From contig NW_026946359.1 of assembly GCF_035222275.1 (NCBI RefSeq), forward strand, positions 2,294,001 to 2,358,000: a stretch of 64,000 nucleotides of DNA. The letters are read 5' to 3'. The position numbers and the translations under genes were made by a program. This document shows positions 44,809-56,365 of this stretch, piece by piece; positions within the stretch are counted from its first letter, which is position 1, and each line of letters opens with the position of its first letter. The DNA comes from Podospora bellae-mahoneyi (taxonomy: Eukaryota; Ascomycota; Sordariomycetes; Sordariales; Podosporaceae). Below the pieces are notes generated by a model, which saw only the letters and a program-made list of their open reading frames with translations, was not told the origin of the DNA and searched no databases.

Positions 44809-47800
44809 TTAAATCCCCGGCCTCGAAAAATCAAGCCCCTCAGGCCAGTTACCCAACTGCCCTGGATCACCACCAATGCGAATGTACTTTCCAATCGCCG
44901 GAACACCGCCATCCAAAACAAACATCTGGTACCACCCCGGAGGAGCAATATTGACGTTGGGGGGGGCATCAACCGTGCACGCCGTCCCCGCGCAGCTCAC
45001 CCTCGGCATGAGCGTCCTCGCGCCCATGGAGTTGCCATGCGTGGAAGAGACCGACGCCAACAAAGTAACAGTGATGGGGCCGTTCCTTGCCGCGACGCCG
45101 AGGGTAAAGGGGATGTTGGTCTGGTTGTATGTCCAGTCCTTGTTTGTAATCGCAAAAGTCGGCCTGGGGAGGCCGTTGAGGAGGTAAGGGGGCACAAAGA
45201 CCTCGACGCGGTATTCATCGGGGTAGACGCCGTCCTCGGGGTTGGAGCCCGAGATGAGGACGCGGCCGTCGAGGAGAGTGATGGCTTCGGAGTGGTACAT
45301 TCTCGGGATGGTGGTGTTGGCCATGACGGTCATGCGGCTGTGAACGGGCTTGGTGGGGTCGTAAAGCACGGCGTTCAGGTTGGGGGTGTTGGCGAGGCCG
45401 AAACCGGCCACGCCGTGCTGCGCGCCGTTGACGATGAGGTATGTTCCGTCGGGGAGGGGAGACATGCAGGACAAGACGCGCTTGGAGGGCATGCGCTCGA
45501 TGGTCCAGACGGGGTTGGGGGCGTCGGGGTAGGTGGACACGCAGTTGTCCAGCGCGTTGGAGGTACCCTCTGTTGAACCACCGCAGACGAGGTAGCCGAG
45601 GTAGTCGGTGTATGGCCAGCGCTGGGGGAGGAGGACAGCGGCACCCTCGAGAGGGTAGGTGCGGCCGCCCTTGGGGTCGTTGACAGCGCCGGGGGCGTTG
45701 GGGAGGACCTTGATTGTGGCGAAGGTGACGGGGTCGAGGATGCGGGCCTCGTTCCAGTACTGGACGAAGATGCCGCCGCTGGGGAGGACCGAGAGGAAGG
45801 GGTAGAGGTTGTTGGGGTGGGTGCGGGTGAGCCATTCCATTTCCAATGGGGCAGCACCGGTGGCGGGGAGGAGCTCGATGGTGGGCTCGGCGGCGTCGTT
45901 GGCGCCGATGGAGCCACCAATGACGAGGATGGAGCCGTTGGTCATGATCATGGCGGTGGGATACCAGCGGCCTCTTTGCAGGCTGAGCTCCCAGACGTTC
46001 TCCTCCCAGTCGTTGGTGCCGGGGACGCCGGGGGATCCATCAGGCCAGTAGATGCGGGTGCCCTGGAGAGACTCACCGGACCAACCGCCGACATTGAGTT
46101 GACGACCAGCCTTGTCGGGGAGGGTCACGCCAGCAGCGCAGAAGACATCGGTCTTGATGTGAAGCTCACGGAAAGTGAGGGTTTGCATATCGAGCTCGTA
46201 GACACCAGTCTCGTTGCCAGGGCCAGTACCACCCTTGGAGATGAAGGAGACCTTGCCGGTGATGGTCTCCTGAGTGATGAGCGGGCAGTTGACACCGTTG
46301 ACCAAGTGCTGGTACTGGCCGGCACGGTAATCCTGAGGGAAGCCCCAGCTGTAGAGGGGGGTGCCAGTCCAAAAGTAGGTAGTCAGACGACCGAGACCAC
46401 CGCAAATGGCCGAAGCGTTGCCAGCACAGGTGATGGCGCACTCAGTCTCTGGGCGGAAGGTAGCGCCAGCGGCAGCAATGTTGGGAGGATCACCGCAGTA
46501 GCATTCCTCGCCGTACTCAAGACCAGCAGCGGCATAGCCGAACTCTCTGCACCTGTTCAGACACATGTTAGGCGTCATGACGCCAGGGAAGAAAAGCTGC
46601 CAGGAGAGGGTGCGCTTGTTGTTGACGTTGTCCTCAACGCAGCCTTGGTACTCCCACGAGCCGTTGAGACCGCGGACCTGGGGAGCAGGAGGCTGGTAGA
46701 TCTCAGGTTCGCCCTCGGAGACGATGTTCATGCGGTCACCGGCACCGCACTTCTGGGTCGGGTTGCCGGGGCAGTTCATGCTGCACTGAGACTCGGACGT
46801 GGTCACGCCGCCATTGAAGATGGCATTGCCGCAAAAGCACTGCTGAGTGTACTGGACACCGCTGATCTTGTAGCCGCCAGCCACGCAGCGGCTCGCGCAC
46901 TCGCTCTGGCTGTTGGTGGGGCTGTCGACGAGCTGAACGGGGAGAATGCGGCCCTGAGCACCATCGATCCAGCATCCCTGATAGCTCCAGCCTTCGGGAA
47001 GACCAGTGACGACAAGAGGAGGCGAGGTCGTGGTTGGCGCAGCGGAGGTGGTTGTGCCGGAGGGAATGGAAGTGCCGTTCCTGGCATAAACCGACAGACG
47101 GTTGCCGGCGCCGCAATAGTTGAAGGGGTTGCCGGCGCAGAGCATGCTGCATTCACCGGCAGGGGCCACAACGGAGCCGACAGTGAAGCTGTTGCCGCAG
47201 TAGCACTCCCTGCCATATTCGGTTCCGAAGTAGGTGTAGGCAGAGCAGAAGGCCTGGCAGGACTCGAGGGTCATATCGTCGGAAGCATAGGTGGCACCGC
47301 TCAGGGCACGAGGGCCGGGAGACTCGGTGTAGCATCCATACCAGACGTAGTTATCTCCGACCGCGGCGGGCTGTGATGGCCCAGAAGGAGTAGGGCTGGG
47401 AGGGGGAGGGGGTCCGGTAGAGACGGTGCCTGTCGCCGTAGTCGCAGTAGTGGCTACGGCAGGAGGGCTGGAAGTTGACGACGGGGTGTACTGGTTCTGG
47501 TAGTTGTACACGTTGAGGCGGCTGGGGCCACCGCAGAACTCGGTAGTGTTGCCGTTGCACGTCATACTGCAGCCGCTGGCAGCAGGGGCACCGCCGTTGG
47601 AGATAGTATTACCGCAGAAGCACTCTCCGCCATACTCAACGCCAGCAAGAATGTAGTTGGCCGCAGCACAGGCAGCTGTGCACTTGGCAACAGTCATCTC
47701 ACCAGCAGGAATGCTGCCGATCCCGTGGGTGAGTGTGCGGCCAGTCGTCCCTTCAGAGTAGCACCCCATATGTGTGAAGCCATTTACACCTGGGTTGGCC

Positions 47801-48274
47801 TTGGGACCCAAGTCTTCGGTGGTGGAATAGAGCGAGAGTCTGCTTCCCGCACCGCAAGGCTGCGTTGCGTCTCCAGAGCAGGCCATGTTGCAGACCGAGT
47901 CCGCAACCTGGGCAGCCGCAGGCGCAATGCTGTTACCGCAGAAGCTATACCACCGGTCAGCATCAACTAGGTAAGGTAGGTAGCTCCACCGCCTTCGGGT
48001 CCCCAGAGAATGCTCACCATTCTACGCTGTACTCAGTTCCAGCAAACTTGAAGCCGCGGGTCTGGCAATAGCTGATGCATGTCTCGGCGGTCATATGGGT
48101 GCCGTTGACATAGCCGCCGCCGGTGAGGGTCCGCCCCGGAATATCTGTGTAACAGCCCTCATACTGCCATTGTCCTGGAAGAGTGGCAGGGACTGAAAGT
48201 TGAGCGAGTGAAAGGGTGACGAAAGAAGCAGCGAGGAAAGAAGAGAGAAGGGTCTTGGATGGTGAGGACTTCAT
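44809..48274 (-). CDS. Secreted glyoxal-type copper radical oxidase with five WSC domains
   Basis: Exons 48018-48274 and 44809-47944; protein 1130 aa. The 73-nt intron runs GTGAGC to GTATAG and the join gives AGTEYSVECFCGNSIAP. Signal peptide 1-24 (ends SLAQ). WSC domains lie at about 36-127, 144-233, 287-372, 405-494 and 516-609, each with the pattern GCY..., CYCG or CFCG, and CxG-N-CG. A proline/serine linker separates the second and third. From ~650 comes an AA5_1 glyoxal-oxidase-type domain. All copper/radical residues can be placed: Cys688 (VFCAAG), Tyr747 (GRWYPT), Tyr969-His970 (PRMYHS) and His1055 (SSTHGNSMGAR). The C-terminal E-set domain covers ~1010-1115. These enzymes oxidise aldehydes or alcohols and release H2O2; WSC modules bind wall or plant polysaccharide. 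No GPI signal is seen. Role inferred as cell-wall or biomass oxidation. Confidence 0.94.
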
Positions 48275-51200
48275 GGTGAAGCCTTGTACGCCCAGTGAAG
48301 GACGTCAACACCGACTAAAACGAATGACAGGGTTGGGTTAACCGAATGGCAGAAAGAAGGAAAAGCCATCGAAAACGTGTGGGGGAGGTTATCTCTATAT
48401 GTATCACCATCGCAAACTGTCAGCGGGGGGAGGGGTGTACGGCAGGATCCATCTCACTTTCTCGCTCGCCGAGGGCACGATGTGGGCGTATTCCGGAAAT
48501 GGCCATCGCGAACCATAGGTTGCACAGACAGCAACGCTGCTCCTCTCTGCTAGGAATAGGCGGAACAAGGGCCCCCCGCAAAGCTAACACTCCTTTGGAG
48601 CGCGCGACTGGCTGGGCCCTTGCGCCAGCCCAGTGAGCCCAGCAAGCACCTGGTCTGGGCATGGAAAGAAGCGAGAGACCTGGTGGGTCATCTCGTTCGA
48701 CAGAGACAACAGATTGCAGGGGTTCTTTTCTCCATCGTCGAAAGGGGTGGGTCAGTGAGACAGGAGTGTGGTGCACATCAAGACTTCCAGCCCAGGAATG
48801 CAGCGGCAATATTGCGTACGGAGGTGCAGTTGGTGTGGTCCCTGATGGTCGCAACGGTCAGGCTGCTGCTGGTGCTGTTTCTGTTACGACAGTACATACG
48901 ACTGATCTTGGTTGACGGCGGGACTCGCAGCCAACGAATGAGGGCCGATGTGGTGATGTTGATGTGGGTGGCTCAAAAAAACCAATCCCTTCTTCGGCAC
49001 TCCAACTGGAACCAGGGGAAATGACAAGCGCCATGATAAGATTTTCTCTCAGTGGGGTGGCTTTTGAGGGCATTTCTGACATTTTGTTGTTGGGTTATGA
49101 CTTCTTCTCAGACCAGGACTGGCTCTCCGCTGTTGAACCGTCCACTCAGACTCTCCAAAGCTACTCCGTGCCCATATTCTCGCGAGACCGTCGAAGGATT
49201 GCTCGGTGAAGGGGCCGGATAATCGGAGAACGCCATGGTCAGCGATGGGCTGAACTGTTGCCAGCATGCTGATGTGGAAATTTTGTCTCGCCAAGCATCT
49301 TTGGTGAAGGAGTTCAACAGGCCCAGGTCCGGTCCAGGCTTCCATTGCATTGCCCCTCGGCGCATGGAAATTGGGGATTGCTGGAAGCCGGCCCCCGTGG
49401 TCAAGCCACCCGGTGACGGGCTCGGCTAACTAGGCCTAACCTGTACATGACAGGCCTCTTTTTTTTTTTTTTACGGGAGGCCAACGCCCTCAATGCACAC
49501 ACCGTCGACTTCTGTGTCACCAGGCGGGATACGAGAACGGCGCGGAGCTGTGTGGATGGATATGGAGTTTTGTTCTGTCAGCCCGGTCCAATAAATGCCG
49601 GTCCGATGACGCTCGACAGAGTACCCCGAATGGAAGCTGGAATCTGAAATCCCTTCAGAAGATGAGAAAACGAGTCCAGTCCGAGCTCACACGTGTTGGT
49701 CCACTGGGAGATCCATCAGAAAGGTCCAGCTATTCGGGACTATTGAAGAGGACCCCGGCCTGCTGGGACCGGCCGGTGATCATTGTTGATGGAGGCGATC
49801 GTCCGGTTCTTGCTGTTGCTCTGTTTCCCCTTTGAGCCAGCGAGCCAGGGGCATGATAACTTTATTTTAGTGACCTCTCTCGTTTGATTGGACAGGCGGC
49901 ACGGACGCTCCTCGGATTCAGGTACCTGTTTGACGGCCTTTCAGCAGACAGTCATGCCATTCTCACCGCTCAGGAAGGTGACGGCGATTCGCTGATGGTC
50001 GCATCTCGCAGTTCGCTCTTTTGACTGGAATAAGCTGTATGCATTTTGTCGGTTTGGGGCAAGCGGTTGAAGGGCTATTGTCCGAACGGCAGCTGAGCGC
50101 AGCGAAAGAGGCATAGTTCGATCACCTGCTGCCCCACCCCCTACCCACTCCGCGCTCAGCCCTGCAATCGTCAAGCCATCAGTGCCATCCGCAACCGACT
50201 CTGCCGACTGTGCCATCTCTGAGCACTCGCTCACCTTGCCGTACCAGACTCCGGAACTCTCTGGTTTTTCTCCCGACCGTCTTCACGTCTCACAAACGAC
50301 GCCGTAGGCAGACTCAAGATCGCCAAGCACTTCTCCGGAATGGAAGCTGCCGATATTGAAATCTGGGGACGTACTTAGCGACTGTTATCAGTCTATCCAT
50401 ATCCATCTCCCCACGGGGCTGTAAAGCCAGCAGGATGCAAGACACTGTCTCAAAAGAGGGTGTGTGGCGAGTGGGGGTTTGATGTTGAGGTCGACGACTG
50501 TGATATGGACACCACTCTCAGAGAGACCTCGGCCTCGGGCACCGTACACCGGGCACTTTGACACTCAAATTCTCGCCGAGTTGACTCAAGTCCGACATTA
50601 ACCATGCAGTCAGAAAACACAAAGTCCCTGATAGACCTCGCCGTACAGCAACCAACAAGGCACGACTCATGCAGGCACCTGCACAGTTCATTACTGACCC
50701 CATCACCGCAGCAATATCGATACAACTTATTAAGGTTGAGTCCGGCCTGTTGTTGCTTCTTGGAGATATCTTTGCCCTTTCAACTTACATTCGTCCTATT
50801 TTTGGCTACCATGCGATGGTCTCGGATGCTGACGATAGTACGTGACGATAGCGGAGTCAAGTGGACGTCAACAGAGTCTCGGCGGACGTTCGCGGAGAAT
50901 TGGTAGCTACCCGATAAGGGAGTACAGCATCATAATCCGATGCTGGCTTTCGGGGATGGACAGTAACACGAGTCTTGCGGTCAGCAAAAGACATACAAAC
51001 TGGGCGAGCTTGCATCAGCATCCGTTCAAGGTAGCATTGCCATATCAACGCTATCAAGACTTCGCACGAGTTTCAACAACTGTTGTTTTAACCACTCAAA
51101 TATCAGCATCACCATGGGCGTATCGCACTTTTGATTTCCCATGCTGACTGCCCCCCCAATATGCAACCCCCCAACTCATACACACACTTACATACTACAA

Positions 51201-54159
51201 TCCCTGTCGATTCATCTTAATGCAGCAAGCCACCGTGGCGGACCCCAGAAGCTCGAGAAATCCCACAAAAATATTGGGTGCAGCCCTCATGGCTCGTATC
51301 CATCTGCGAACCAACTCATCAAGTCACACATAAGCCGAGCTTCTTGGGCTGCATGTCTTGCAACCCAACTCATCCACATTGGACTCCTCTATGATTTTGT
51401 AACTGCTGGCAGGAATTTGTGGCCAATGCCACTAGGTCAGAAGGAAACGCCGTTGCAAATTACCAAGGCCAGTGGCTGAGACAAGTTCGCAGTTTGGCCC
51501 CCAATCTGAACAGACCTTCGGTAACCGCTTCACCAAAACGAGATACCCGGCGAGGCGCTCCCGGGGTAGGTGACACAAAATTCACAGCAAGACATTCCAA
51601 TGACGAGTTGGAGCAACCGAAGAGTCTTTGGAATGTTTCCGAGGCCAACCGGCAGTCTTTGACATGACCACGTCCCGTCATCAAATTGTTTGGGATTTTA
51701 CTCACCTCTTCGGTCTCTCTGCGCCCACGTCTGAACAGATGCTGGATTGCTGGTTCGCATAGCACGGCATCCACAACGCTGCTGCAATGCTACCTTCTCA
51801 AGACCTTGGCCTGCGTAGCTGGGTTAAATCGTCCGACATTTCTGCATCCTGTTGACTGCTCTGGGAATTGAATACGGGAGGACTTATCAAAGACTAGCAC
51901 GACAAAGAGGCAGGGTGGGGAGGCCATCCCTGCACCCCCTCGAGCCCCGTCCAAGGGGTGACTTTGGTTTGGCACCGTCACGCTACCACGTCAACCTTCA
52001 GCCGCATCGCATGCTCTCAGTTAGGAATCATCGCGGTCTTGGTTACTTCAATTGGATCTTGATCGTCCCACCTTCTGTTGATCAGAAGACACATGGATGC
52101 CATGACCAGACTCAAGAAAGTATCAGGTGATCCCAGTCAGCTTTCGGCTCAATAATTGAGTCAAGCTTAACAAAGAGTTATTACTGTCCCAGGACCCTGC
52201 ATAACATGCATGTGCATGCCAGACAGATGTCAGTTGTCGGATGCAGAAAAAGTCAATGTCTCATGGAAACAGAAAGTCTCAGGTACAGCTTCGACATAAT
52301 TCGGACGACATCTTATCAGCCCGCCCACCTACCCTGCCGCGTTGTATAATATGTATATTTTGCTTATCCAATTACCAAACGGAGCACACACTCCTATATT
52401 TCACGCTAGCCATTGAGCGTATGTACTGTCAAAAGGGGCATCACAATCCTTCCCGTTCTCGAGTTGATCTGAGAGAGGCGAAGCATATAGGCCATACAGC
52501 AACACGCTACACGCGCGCGCACCCACTGAACAGGCAAGGAGACTAGCTTGTTCCTGTTTCTTTTAAAATCACTGGAACGTCAGGGTTGAGCGCCACACGT
52601 AGATCTATTTCTTGTTTTTCTTGTTTACCCCCTGGGGGAAAAAAGCTTCATCTTCTGCAGAGCCCTGACGCTATCGAATTTCACAAATTTGTTATGGTTT
52701 CAGAGGTTGATGGAGAAGTCGAGAAGAGGGTGTGTGTCGACGAATGTGGGAGCTGGTTGTTCATCAATCTTCTGACCCCCATTCAGGGGGCATGAGGGAG
52801 GGGCTGGCCGCTCACACCAGCTTACTTACACACACCACACCGCTTGGCGGAAACAAACAATGTCAGAAAGTTGTTGGTTTAGAATGTTGAGCAGTAAATT
52901 TGAAGCTAGGGTCTAGACGCCCTTCAGCTCTGGGAATGGGTGTGATATTACCTCGGTTGTCGATGACAAGACAATGACGAGGAGGCACATGCTGCCAGAT
53001 GGCTGGAATCATTGCTGTGATGGAAATTTCGGCCCGTTTTTGTTGATGATTTACGTACGTACATATTCTTACGGTGAAGATAAAAGTTGGGTGGTTGTGG
53101 CTGGGGCCAAGAGAGAGGCACGTTCGTATGAAGAAGGACATGGGAAGCCACAAGATATATTTGAGTAAGAACTCGCTTGTTACTAACGAATGGGGATGGT
53201 GGCAAGCCACAAATGATAGGGGAGGGAGGGAATGGAAAACTTCGGCTTGGTGACGTCGCTGGGTTGGAACAGTCGAAGAAAGAGACGAGGTGAAGATTGT
53301 ACCAAGACATCCAAATCTTCCGCAGAGAGGCGGATTGAGATTGAGAGCTGGAATATGGGATGGCCTCGTTCACATGCGGTCATCTTCTTGGTCTGGCAAC
53401 TCAAAAATGTTTACGGCGGGCTAGATCGTCTCTGCTGACTTGAACATCCAGCCACGTGATGACAGAAGAACAGCTGAGATGATCGACATGGCCACATACG
53501 GCATCAATCTCTTTTATGGTTGAGACTCCGAATCGATTCGGGCGTAAGACGGACAGGATGTCTCTGTCAGGTGAGGCAGCTAACGGTAAGCATTCATATG
53601 GCGCGGCCGTTCGTCCTTCCGGACTCCTCGTCGGCTCTTCTGGACGACACGGACGACTGAGCAGATCAATCCCAATAGACACGGCATACTTTCTATCATT
53701 TGATAGTCAGTTCTTGTTTCGATGGCCGCCCTTCCAGAGGTCAACTTGTTTCAGCGGTGATCGCGGTTGACACTCGAGACATCCCCTAATCAAGCTTACA
53801 ATCCCAAGAACACCATCTAACTGACCATACCAACACTTTATGCCGCAGGAAGATCACCTGCCTTCTCTGTACCAAGCACTATAAAGCTCCGAGTCTCCTC
53901 TATTCAAGCCAGCTTCTAAGAAGACACGCAGACTCCTAAAGCAAGTCTAACTTGCCACCTACACCTCGAGCACGATAACAACCTCACTCTATAACACCAA
54001 TCTAAGAACGAGCACACGAGACCTCTGAAGATACCCAACCTTCCTTCCCTCACGGTCTCCAACCTGCAGACTTCACTATCTCTCAGATCAGACGGTGAAG
54101 GCAACACGCACTCACCAGCCAGCAAGGCTACACAAGCTCCAAGTCAGACCCAAACCATC
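48275..54159. other. Gene-poor region, 5.9 kb
   Basis: I find no supportable gene. Open frames rarely exceed 100 codons, overlap in several frames and have no splice or domain signals. A T14 run lies at 49459-49472. The upstream region of the WSC oxidase must be at the left end. No transposon ends, tRNA or CRISPR-like array were recognised. Confidence 0.55.
49459..49472 (+). repeat. T14 homopolymer
   Basis: Fourteen consecutive T bases in otherwise balanced intergenic DNA. Could be the poly-A trace of an old insertion on the minus strand, but no target duplication is visible. Confidence 0.8.
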
Positions 54160-54278
54160 ACATACGACCATACCTTCAAGAAAACTCGGCATCCCGTCCG
54201 CTCTGCCCTAGATAAGCTTGAAAGGGCCAGATCAGTACTCAGGTGGGTGACCACTGGGGAATCCCTGGTGTTGTATGT
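54160..54278 (+). rRNA. 5S ribosomal RNA gene
   Basis: 119 nt. The ends pair (ACATACGAC with GTTGTATGT) as helix I of 5S rRNA. The sequence follows the Neurospora-type 5S: ACATACGACCATACC at the start, CTCGGCATCCCGTCCGCTCT, GGGCCAGATCAGTAC and TCCCTGGTGTTGTATGT at the end. The middle (AGATAAGCTTGAAAGGGCCA) and the end carry the internal Pol III control region. A T5 run directly follows as terminator. It sits alone, as is usual for dispersed 5S genes of sordariomycetes. Confidence 0.95.
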
Positions 54279-54282
54279 TTTT
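54278..54282 (+). terminator. Pol III terminator of 5S rRNA
   Basis: Run of T beginning at the last base of the 5S gene, a standard Pol III stop. Confidence 0.7.
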
Positions 54283-54747
54283 GCTTGTGCCCACTTTTTG
54301 CTTGGATTGTTGATGTTTTGACTGTGTGTTTGAAAAGTTGCAAGAGTGTCTTCAAAGGGAGATGTTATTGAGTTCCATTGGGCATCAAGCAAGAGAAGTA
54401 TCGAAAGTGCATCACATACGCGCTCTTTATGTGTGTTCATGCTCATGCTGGTTGGGCTTTTCTCTCTCAAGCTGAACATCAACCATTTCCCGCCAGCTTC
54501 CTTTTCTCCCTGATGCCTCCTCTCAAGCAGTCCAGCAGAATAATGGAAAACCTTGAATCATAAAATTTCACTCTCAAAACATAAACTCTCTTCAATGGTC
54601 TTTCCTTCTTAGCCTCCCCTGAAGGACCCACATTCATTCCCACAAAAAACTTAACCACGAAATATTCTCAACAACTACACACCCATGATAAATACCTCAA
54701 CTTTGCCACTAAAACAACATCAAGACACATGGTTGAAATAGCCACTT
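54283..54747. other. Spacer between 5S rRNA and tRNA-Lys
   Basis: 465 bp with no gene recognised; A/T-rich toward the tRNA. Confidence 0.5.
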
Positions 54748-54834
54748 GCCCGGCTAGCTCAATCGGTAGAGCGTGAGACTCTTAAGGAGTACTCCGAAAT
54801 CTCAAGGTTGTGGGTTCGACCCCCACGTCGGGCT
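54748..54834 (+). tRNA. tRNA-Lys (anticodon CTT) with 14-nt intron
   Basis: Acceptor GCCCGGC pairs with GTCGGGC (one G-T pair). The D-arm TAGCTCAATCGGTAGAGC includes box A, the anticodon stem is TGAGA/TCTCA, and the T-arm GTGGGTTCGACCCCCAC includes box B. The anticodon CTT is at 54781-54783. A 14-nt intron (54785-54798) lies one base 3' of the anticodon, the canonical position cut by tRNA endonuclease. CCA is not encoded. It reads AAG lysine codons, the major lysine codon in the window's genes. Confidence 0.96.
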
Positions 54835-54863
54835 CAATTCCCGTCTAACGACACTGCCATGTA

Positions 54864-54871
54864 TTTTTTTT
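54864..54871 (+). terminator. Pol III terminator of tRNA-Lys
   Basis: T8 run about 30 bp after the mature 3' end. Confidence 0.75.
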
Positions 54872-55135
54872 CCCCTCCTAAGAATCTTTTTTTGTTTTTT
54901 GGTATCTTGGACAATGGGTATACACTCTTCCTGAATTATGTTGGTTGAGCCCTCCTTTGTTGAGAGCCATGATTGTTCCATACTTGCCTTACCAGGTATT
55001 CGTGATTGACATCTGGTATACAATACATAACCATATACATCACCACATCCATCCCTTCCTCTCTTGATATCCCATTCCCCCCCTACCACCTCCTCATTCT
55101 TCCCAACCTTTCCACCTTCCCTCCCATCCCTCCCC
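54872..55135. other. Spacer, pyrimidine-rich toward the bZIP 3' end
   Basis: No gene; C- and T-rich plus strand from ~55070. Confidence 0.4.
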
Positions 55136-56365
55136 TCACCTCATAACCCCCTCAACAACCACCTCCCACTCCCCCCTATCCACCCTCGCCCCAAAATGCG
55201 GACACCTCACCACCCTCCTACCCCCCAACTCCCCCTTCAACCTCTCGACCCGTCCCATCACCCTCCCAACCCCATATTTCGCCAAAATCTCAAACCAAGC
55301 CTGCACAGGCGTGATCTCGGCCCTGTCCTCGCCTTCTTTTTCCAACACTTTTGAGAGCCGGTACAAATTTTTTAGTGTGAGGGCTGAGTTTTCCCATTCT
55401 AGGGACTCGGTTCCCGATGGTGATGGTTTGAGATTGATGCCACTTCCCGGGAAAAGCTGGGTGCGTTTGGCGGCTGTGAAAATTGATGACGGGGCGGAGG
55501 ACAGGGCGAGGGATGTTGCGGTGAGGGAGTGCCCTTGGGAGGAGTGGAATGGGGGGGTGGTGACTGGGGACGAGGTGGAAGGGGAGAAGTGGGAGGGGTG
55601 GAAATGGGTTCTGCAGGTGTGTTCTAGTCTGTTTCGAGAGACAAAAAGTCAGTAGTGGTTCAAGAGAAAAAGGCGGGGGGAGAAGACCAACGCGAGGATA
55701 AAGTTGATGGCGGTTTGGATTTGGGGTGGAGTCATGTAGGGTAGCTCGGGTGGGTGGTCGGGGGTGTTGGTGATGGGGTTTTTGGTTGGGGTAGTGATCG
55801 AGGAAGAGGAAGCAGGGGCGAAAGTTGCTGTTGTCGGTGGTGTGGGTAGGATGCTAGAGTTGGGGATGGCGGTTGCTGCTGTGGTGGCTTTCGTCACTGC
55901 TTCAAACCCTGGGGATGATAACCCGCTAACCATGTAACACGGCGCGCCTAGCACCTCGTCGTAGCCCAGCTGCAGCGTCATTGTGAAGTCCATTTCTTCA
56001 GACATATACCACGGCCCTGCTACCCCTTGCTGCTGTTGCGGCGGCGCTGGCTGTGGACCTGGGAATGACACCCCGTTCCTCAACCTCAACTCGGCCTTCA
56101 TCCCCTCATTCTCCACCCTCAACACCTTCCTCTCCTTGTCCACGTCCTCAATCTGCTTCCTTATCTTGGCCACCTCTTGCTCAAGCTCCTTGACATAGTT
56201 GGCTTTGCGTTGGCGGTGCTGGATCTGCGCTCGCCTGACTTGGGCGCGGCGGTGGGCGGCTTTTGATTCGGGGACTCCAGAGCCACCGTTTCCTTGGTTG
56301 TCTGATGATTGTTCTAGGGATGAGGAGCAAAAGTTAGGGGGCTGGTACAGTTGTAGGTAGATCAT
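55136..56365 (-). CDS. bZIP transcription factor with non-canonical basic region
   Basis: Exons 55692-56365 and 55136-55628; protein 388 aa. The 63-nt intron is GTTGGT to AAACAG, joining NFILA-LEHTCRTHFHPSHF, a motif typical of fungal bZIP C-domains. The basic region and zipper (residues ~36-90) read RRAQVRRAQIQHRQRKANYV followed by KELEQEVAKIRKQIEDVDKE. In the N-x7-R signature the arginine (R51) is kept but the asparagine position is valine (V43). The middle is proline/threonine-rich. The C-terminal part (RAEITPVQAWFEILAKYGVG ... GARVDRGEWEVVVEGVMR) resembles the conserved C-domain of a fungal bZIP subfamily. The likely role is a nuclear DNA-binding regulator, alone or as a dimer partner. 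The target is unknown. ATG 56365 is preferred as the only start near the domain. Confidence 0.85.

Noticed and set aside
45817-47376. 519-codon open frame on the plus strand
   Set aside because: It is antisense to the WSC oxidase; the biased third-codon bases of that gene keep the opposite strand open. No independent features.
49459-49472. T14 run as the tail of a retroposed element
   Set aside because: No element body or target-site duplication could be recognised on either side.
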